DNA of 64,000 nucleotides from Cymbomonas tetramitiformis (taxonomy: Eukaryota; Chlorophyta; Pyramimonadophyceae; Pyramimonadales; Pyramimonadaceae). The DNA is taken from assembly GCA_001247695.2 (NCBI GenBank), contig LGRX02012738.1, positions 1 to 64,000 on the forward strand, in the 5' to 3' direction. Of the stretch, positions 57,413-64,000 are shown piece after piece. Positions within the stretch are counted from its first letter, which is position 1; each line of letters begins with the position of its first letter. Below the pieces are notes generated by a model. That model worked only from the letters and a program-made list of their open reading frames with translations. It did not search any database and was not told where the DNA came from. The translations under genes and the position numbers were made by a program.

Positions 57413-59668
57413 ATGGCGGAGCACTTGGCATCCATTTTCGGAACTGAGAAGGATCGAGTGAATTGCCCTTTCTTTTTCAAGATCGGAGCCTGCCGGTACG
57501 GAATCCTTCCGTCGTTACAAAGCGCATATAATAAGACTCAGGGATCTTCCTTTCCGGAACTGCTTTGGCGAGCACTTGTTTCATGCTTTCCGCACAGTAG
57601 TTCCGCGCAGCAGTGACTTTGTAGAATACTCCTCATACTTGTTGCCCTCTTAGCTTGAACCTGACGAGCTTTGCACGCGTGATCAGTTTAACCACTTATT
57701 TCCTTGAATGACTAGGTTTGTGTTTCTTACGCTGCCACTGCCCGTTTCTTGAGTTTTTTTTTCTAGGAAATCTTAAAGTCGGTAACTCTCATCTGGTCTC
57801 TATTTCCCGTCGGGCTAAAGTGCGATGGCTGTATATAAGCTAGTCGCTGTAGTGTCAGATGTCGTGATGTATCTGCCGTAAGAGATCTATTTGGAGATCT
57901 ACTCCCGGCTAAAACTCGTACTTCGGCTCGGCCCTCGGTTTGGTTCTGTGCTGCTACACCTCAAAGATGCAGTGAAACAAAGCAACCGTCAACACCTTCG
58001 CTAAACACAGGAATAGAGCTATGGGAACGAGTTGATTTCATTTGATCTTCCAGTCAACACGGACTTCCAGGTCTTGTATTGAGAAGGGTTACAGTGCGCT
58101 AAGATGCCGGGTGTGCTAACCAAATTTCAGTCACGGAGATCGATGCTCTCGGTTGCACAACAAGCCAACAATTAGTCAAACTGTGCTTCTCGTCAACATT
58201 TACCAGAGTCCTGAGGCAGCAGTGGCGAACGACCCACAAGCAGCTGCAAACCTTGATCCACGGAAAGTCCAGGAACACTTCGAGGATTTCTATGAAGATA
58301 TCTTTGAGGAGTTAGCAAAATGGGGCGAACTTGAGAACCTCAACGTCTGCGATAATACCAGTGATCACATGGTCGGAAACGTGTATTGTAAGTTTGCGGT
58401 TGAAGAGGAAGCCTTGGCAGCTTTAACAGCTCTTACTGGAAGATTCTATGCAGGTTCGCGGTTATGAGTTGTCCTTCTTCTGGTGAAAATCGCTTATATC
58501 ATACTCACTCTAAAAAAAAGTGCTGCAGGTCGTCCAATCGTTGCCGAGTTCTCTCCTGTCACGGACTTCAGAGAAGCTACCTGCCGTCAGTACGAGGAAA
58601 ACATTTGCAACCGTGGAGGTCTCTGCAACTTCATGCACCTGAAACCTGTATCCAGGTACGCGTATCAACCGCTTTTGAGAAAATAAACCCCTGCTTCTAG
58701 TTCATTATCACGTGAAGTATGGCAAAACGCAACTCCAAGGTGGCTATGTATGGCTGTTGGTTCATGCAGAGAGCTTCGGAAGAGGTTGTTTAGACGTTAT
58801 CGTCACAGCCGTCGAAACGAGGATCGCAGCCGGAGCCGAAGCCCGTACGCACCTTTAACCACCTTCTCCTTATATTCTCCTTCCCTTCCCGCTTGCGCGA
58901 CGCAGCCGGTGCGCGCGTCAACTTTATTTGGAAGAAGCCCGTCTCCATCAGTTACGACGAGGCATACTCGTAAAGGTTGTCGAACGCGGCGGTCCAAGCA
59001 CGCACAAAGCTCTCAGTTGCAAGCAACGCTCTCAAATTTCGGTGTCAAAACCGAGGCACTGCATCGTTTTACTGCTGTATCAATCTGCAAGATAACTCTC
59101 TGCCTGTTGCTGAGTTATTGTGCTGCCGTCCAACTCTCGGGCACGCAGCAACTCTTCAATTGGTTGCATGTATCTTGGATAGGTATTTTCAGGCGGCAAA
59201 TATTGTCTCCGTTTCCGCTTCTCTCGCTCAGTGCTGTGGTAGTGGAACCCATGAGTTGTGTGGAAGAAGGGGATAACTTGGCTGTCACTTGCCCAACTCC
59301 AGCGTGCTTGTTCGGCTGCAGTTGAGTCAGAGTGGCCGTTCTGGCTTGCACAGGACGTGCAATTGTATATCCTAAAAACGTTGCTTACGGTCCAATGTGA
59401 AGAACCCCTTTCTCGTGTATAGTTGTTAAGCACCTCTTCACCTGTGAGTGCCATTCCCAGGCGACGCAAAGATGATCGCGGCGGACGCGATCGTGACGAT
59501 CGTGACCGTGGTCGTGAGCGCTCACGAGAGCGTGGCTCCGGGAGAAACGCACCTAAGCGGGAGCGTGAGAGCAGCGCCGAGCGCCGCGCGAAGATCGCAG
59601 AATGGAATAAGGCCAAGACTGCACCAAAGGCTGAGGAGGATGAAGAACCACCTGCGGAAGATGCCTGA
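57413..59668 (+). CDS. U2AF1: U2 snRNP auxiliary factor small subunit (U2AF35), five exons
   Basis: Exons 57413-57495, 58131-58453, 58529-58655, 58770-58844 and 59461-59668 join to 816 bp (271 aa). The protein starts [20 protein letters not shown], has the first CCCH zinc finger split by intron 1, and then the U2AF-homology RRM ([18 protein letters not shown]). The second finger is [19 protein letters not shown]. An Arg/Ser and Arg/Asp tail follows ([23 protein letters not shown]). It binds the AG of the 3' splice site and partners the large subunit in spliceosome assembly in the nucleus. All introns are GT-AG (donors GTACGG, GTTCGC, GTACGC, GTACGC). Confidence 0.95.
58845..59460 (+). other. 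Intron 4 of U2AF35 with long open frames
   Basis: This 616-bp intron is the longest after intron 1. Its first part stays open in the exon 4 frame, so retention would give a different C-terminus without the RS tail. A minus-strand frame (59751-59080) overlaps it and exon 5; its Arg/Ser-rich text is the antisense of the RS tail. Confidence 0.5.
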
Positions 59669-62650
59669 GCCCCGGACTTCACTAAAGCTCCTATTTTGTC
59701 GACGAGAACCGGCCTTTTCTTGTCCGGCAAGTATCTATCAATATGGAGCACGTGCCGTGCCTGTTAAGTTTGGTGATGGAACTTTCTTTAGATCCAGACC
59801 CCTCGGCGTAGCCTTACATCTTATTTGCCAACTGGTATAGGTCACTGCAGGATTTTTCATAGGGGAGCCTGTTAGCAAGAGGTCCTCTGCAGGCTTACAG
59901 TTAAAAGTCGGAGCTGGTAGTGCTCGAAGTTTTGATGGCATGGTATAGACCTGGACCTGTACAACTGGGCTCGATGGTCTTATATTATCCCAAATTTCAG
60001 GCTTAATATGTATCTTACCACCCCTGTTTCTTCAACAATGAGCTCAATGGCGCACTGCTTAGTGATCTCTGCAGCCTACACATTAGATATTCCAGGGGTA
60101 CTCCATAATATTTTTGACCTTGTTCAGAATATTATGAATGTTTGAGGCCCAAGCAAACAAAAGAAGGGAGAATAAATCTATGAAGAAAGAGAAGGCCTGA
60201 CGGTTGCGATAGTGATTTCCGTGAAGATATAAGGAATATAATCTGTGCGTCCTTTATGTGGACATATCCTGATGCCACTTGTGTGTTGGATTGAAGAATT
60301 TATGGATCTGTGCAAATACATGTACGTACGGTTTTGCAGAGTATCTTGCCAGAAAACTGGACAAGAACTAAAGCATCGTCGTTATTCCTGATGAACAGCC
60401 ATGACCCAGCAATCTACCGAGATGGAAATTGCACCCCCCATTACAAGTGTAACAGTTGAGCCCATGCCTCAGTGGGGGTGACGTCACTTTTCAAATTGCA
60501 AATGCACGCATGGGGAATGCGAGGGCATCGGGCGGTGAACATGTACCTCACTTGCTGTGGGGCCAAATGGGTTTGTAAGGTCGCTATTGGGTTTGTTAGT
60601 TCACATGAGACGTCGGCACGACGGTTGTGCGATTTCGGAGAAGTTTCAATTTTTATGCGGGGTGTGCTGCATGGCCGAAAGTTAGATGTTTTGTAAAGTT
60701 ACATTACAGAATGCCGAACATTGCAAAGCATCGTATTTTTACTCAGGATTATTTGATTTGCTATTGCAATGTTACGTTGAGGGTGTGACAAGGGACAAAG
60801 AGGCCAAAGCTGTTATCAAGCTATCATCAAGTCATCTTATAGAATGCAAAACTTCGACATGACCCGTCTACACGTCGTACTTAAATTTCCTTGTATCGAT
60901 TCATTGAAGATCTTATCGTTGTGCAACAAGATTGCCCTACTTCTGGTTTCTGGTCCAGACACCTTTGAGCGTTGTAGCACTTACACCCCACAGATGTACC
61001 ACAAGATGTACAATATTCCGGGGGTCTTGACGGGTTCGTATGGAGTTTGCACGGCACGGCGGTGGGGGTTACGCATGTAAAATGTTGCATGCAAAACATA
61101 GACGTGTTTTTTTGTTGCTGTGAAAGTTATGGCTGTTTTCATGTTCAGAGTGACCAATTCATAAGATTTAAAGAAGGTGGGGAAAGTGGCGTCATCGTCC
61201 ACAAGATGTCGCCATCGCCATTCAGCATGACTGAAGACTGAAACGTGACATTGAAGGTGGGGAATGGCCTTGAGTTAGCGTGTGTCAGTATGACGCATGC
61301 CATGGTACCCAAGAGAAAGTTGCGGGAAATAGTTGGGCAATTTTGCGCGCCACGTCAGATTAGAAGCTGTAGCGAACAATCTGGCGATGTTGCGTATTTT
61401 TAAAGCTGCGTTCGTATCTTTCGGTTACGTTTGTCATCGTGTGTCACAATTATTGTCGCATGAACAGTGCAATAGCGGATTTTTTTAATTATGGGTTAGC
61501 CAATGTGAATCGCAGTCGATCGATCAACCGATACGACGATTTGCGTTCTCGAATTTTATTTGTTACGACCGTGAAACGATTTTAGTTTTCTCCATTTCCT
61601 CACACTTTAAACGCACGATTTTCACTTCCGAACCTCGCGGTCGGACCGCTGCCTGATGTGCGAAAATGCGGTAGGCTGGCATGAGCATTATTTTGATGTT
61701 CCTACAGACATCAGTCATCTATGTAGTCCAAATTGCATGGCTGAGTTCGCTCACGATTGGTTGCGGTTGCTTTCGCGAGTTCATCTTGTTGGCACTTTGC
61801 CTGCGTAGTGTACGCTTTTTCTCGTGTCGTGGAATGATGTTAGATAAAGATTTAGTCATGTTGACTTTTGAATACGGTATATGGAGGGCTAGCAGAGCGT
61901 CTGGGAGTTTCCCCTGGGTGGATCATCCCCGGTCTGCACTGGCCATGGTACCTTCCGCGTTGAATGGGCTGTGCGAACGTCTTGTATAAAATTGAACCTT
62001 CAAATATTCGCACTGCGGGAGGTGTTGACTAGTGTTTTAGTGCTAATTACCATTAGTCTTAGTTTAATATTCGTTTTTCATATATTGTGCGCAGGACGAG
62101 ACGTCTGGGGGTCTCGGCGGTGAGGCCAGCATATTGAACGAAGATCTTGGCGGGATGCCGGAATGGAAGCGGCTACGGCTGCACCATTTTTCTCACGATC
62201 TTAAAGTGATCACATATACGAACATTATTTCCCAAGTTCCTGTACCGGCAGTTTTATACGTTTGTTGAACTTGGCATATTGCAATCGGCATCAGCAATAC
62301 GTTCGGTTGTATACGAATTGCGATATATGTATGGGGAAAATATGTATGTGTTTACTACGAGATAATGATGCTGTCTGAGCGTGGATGGTTGACTGTAGTC
62401 GAGCATCAAGAGGAGAATGACTAGGCAATCGGCGGGAAAATCGGCGGTAAACGGAGCGTAGGCGAGACAATGTTGTGGAAGCCGGTTGGCGTTTGTTGCA
62501 TCCAACGACCACTACAGACCTTAAGCTTTGGGCGTTGGGTGCTGTGGATATTGCGTGGTCAGTGGTGTACGACCTAGAATAAAATAATCAGCATGCTTGG
62601 GGCACATGCCGAAATTTTGAAATCGAGAACTATCCGCGCTGCGTGATTCA
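59669..62650. other. Downstream region of U2AF35
   Basis: The first part is the U2AF35 3' UTR. Several short frames occur (60472-60696, 60844-61080, 61681-61989) without recognisable products. A possible exon at 62096-62268 is listed separately. Confidence 0.4.
62096..62268 (+). CDS. Possible terminal exon of an unknown gene
   Basis: A T-rich tract and TGTGCGCAG acceptor precede an open frame with protein-like text (GGLGGEASILNEDLGGMPEW, then RLRLHHFSHDLKVITYT) that runs to a stop near 62268. No upstream exon was found with confidence. Confidence 0.3.
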
Positions 62651-62841
62651 TGCTGAAATCTGTATAGGCAGCCCTGACCGGGAGTCCCGGTGCAGGCCCC
62701 TATGACAGATTCCTAGGGAGCCAACACTGGACCTGTGACTGATCCGTAAGCCCGTGCTGTGACACATCAAGGTGTCACAGGTAGCTAGGACCGAGACCGT
62801 TCCGACTCCGTGACCGTTCCGGGTAGTCCAATAACTGCACA
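62651..62841 (+). repeat. 191-bp LTR related to element A
   Basis: It begins TGCTGAAATCTGTATAGG, contains CCGGGAGTCCCGG, shares about 100 bp of the A LTR with substitutions and ends ACTGCACA. GGTATAGGAACCG follows, in the place where A, C and the third element have GGTT(A)TGG. The length equals the 191-bp LTR at 49121-49311. No partner LTR or coding region is visible downstream, so it is a solo LTR or the start of a truncated copy. Confidence 0.7.
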
Positions 62842-63022
62842 GGTATAGGAACCGAATGTGAAGTGACTGGCAATCGATACGACCATTATGTGTCGATCGA
62901 ATCCGAGGGAAGCCGAGGGAGTTAGAATCGACAAGTTACTACTAAAATAGCTGAGCAAGCTCTCTCATTAGTTTTTGAATTAGTTACAACCGACAACCAA
63001 CCTCTGGTGGTTTGTAACAGTG

Positions 63023-63271
63023 CTAAGTAAGTTTTAAGAAAGATCCGATAACTGACCTTGGGATTCCTTGTAGTTCCAACAAGTGTTCATCAGGACACTC
63101 CTGCAAGTATATTACTTGCACAGTGCTGCCTGCCTTAGAGGTAGGTTTGCACCCGAACATGATGTATCGCATGCGTGCAACGGGTTGACTTTCTGATGAA
63201 GCAGTGTCGCTTGTGTCAGTGAGTGACTGTCGGACGTCATCATCGTTCAGCTCGGTCTCGCGATGACACAC
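63023..63271 (-). CDS. Possible exon of an unknown gene
   Basis: The frame encodes protein-like text (RMRYIMFGCKPTSKAGSTVQ, then LQECPDEHLLELQGIPR) followed by an AAG|GTCAGT donor near 63060. It lies just downstream of the A-related LTR. No other exon or family was recognised. Confidence 0.3.
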   Translation of the reverse strand: MCHRETELNDDDVRQSLTDTSDTASSESQPVARMRYIMFGCKPTSKAGSTVQVIYLQECPDEHLLELQGIPRSVIGSFLKLT

Positions 63272-64000
63272 GCTGTGATTAATTCCTATTCTGCATTATA
63301 CGTCTCTAGTATTACCCTTACAGCATCCATCCCAACTGAGTCGCGGAAGTGGTCATATGCGATTATTCGCCATACCTAGGGGTTTCGTGACTAATAAAAT
63401 TAAAGGACCTCTGGGCGACTAAAGTGCAAATAATTCAGTGCCCGACTGATAATATCGCATTAGGCTCGTACTTCAGACTCGGGTCAATCTTGTTACCAAT
63501 ATATGCACCTTACAAACTTATAGGCGCCTTGACCACCCTCACCTGAGTATTTTGTATTCCAATATGAACATTTTTGTTACCAATATATGTAATTCGAAAT
63601 ATCAATACCATATACAAAAAACATGCATTATAATGTGTCGACGGGCCATGCCGACAATGTCTTGATGGTATACTAGATAACCTACTAACACTTCAGACAG
63701 TGTACAAATGTTTGCTATGGGCAACGTCGTACAGAGAGGGTCGTTCCCAACACTTATATTATAATGCATAAATTATAATGCCGACACATAACATGACTCA
63801 CTTGCCGACAACTTCTGCCCATGCACACATCACGACATACGAGAAATCCTCGCCTTAATACCAATGCGTACAGCTGCTCTCAATAACAGCCTCAATCACT
63901 ACACCGTCCACCTATACTGCATGTTATCAAACAAATATGTGTGACGTCCGAATGAGAGATCCGATATTGGTTGTCATCTCCATGCAATTGGCGCGTTTCG
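63272..64000. other. AT-rich right edge
   Basis: I see no gene, repeat array or RNA here; only short AT-rich motifs such as ACCAATATATG. Confidence 0.4.

Noticed and set aside
59080..59751. 223-aa minus-strand Arg/Ser-rich frame
   Set aside because: It is antisense to U2AF35 exon 5 (RS tail) and intron 4; the Arg/Ser text is a strand shadow of the RS-coding repeat.

Overview
This is nuclear DNA of a eukaryote, most likely a unicellular green alga. The evidence is spliced genes with GT-AG introns, a canonical U2AF small subunit, a eukaryotic copy of tRNA 2-selenouridine synthase, and a giant receptor whose ligand-binding, GCC2/GCC3 and multi-pass membrane parts resemble receptor-like proteins I associate with prasinophyte-type algae. 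That taxonomic guess is an inference from gene style; no marker rRNA is present. No rRNA operon, CRISPR array or prokaryotic operon was found.

Layout. 1-880 is a minisatellite that switches orientation near 140. 880-6909 (minus) is a decayed Ty3/gypsy retrotransposon (gag, protease, RT, RNase H, integrase). About 6925-7950 is a foldback-like repeat element. 8620-19259 (minus) is one large spliced gene that I could assemble with every exon phase matching: signal peptide and EF-hand, three tandem Venus-flytrap (ANF receptor/PBP1) domains, a GCC2/GCC3 cysteine-rich stalk and a multi-pass membrane domain (about 2,326 aa). 19898-29780 is a four-level nest of mobile elements: LTR element A contains a TA-flanked inverted-repeat element B, which contains LTR element C, which contains a Mutator-like TIR element D that carries a 185-bp satellite. 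30831-41092 is a 10.3-kb LTR element (E) with matching LTRs, a target-site duplication and a polypurine tract but no intact coding region; scrambled pieces of the gypsy element lie inside it. 41250-42720 holds a broken SWIM/DDE transposase-like gene. 46474-49311 (minus) is a third, decayed relative of elements A and C.

49975-55645 (minus) is a spliced tRNA 2-selenouridine synthase (SelU/MnmH) gene. Three TPR-coding exons on the same strand sit inside its first large intron and could be reached from an alternative donor. 57413-59668 (plus) is a five-exon U2AF small-subunit gene whose exons join exactly in frame. The remainder to 64000 holds a 191-bp LTR related to A, two possible orphan exons and no confident gene.

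Two patterns stand out. A, C and the 46-49 kb element form a family of LTR elements that encode only a Gag-like zinc-knuckle protein; A and C carry a C-terminal hydrophobic segment after a shared short motif, and no pol is visible. Separately, the minisatellites in the two large spliced genes lie on or beside splice junctions, and many repeat units reproduce the donor or acceptor sequence.
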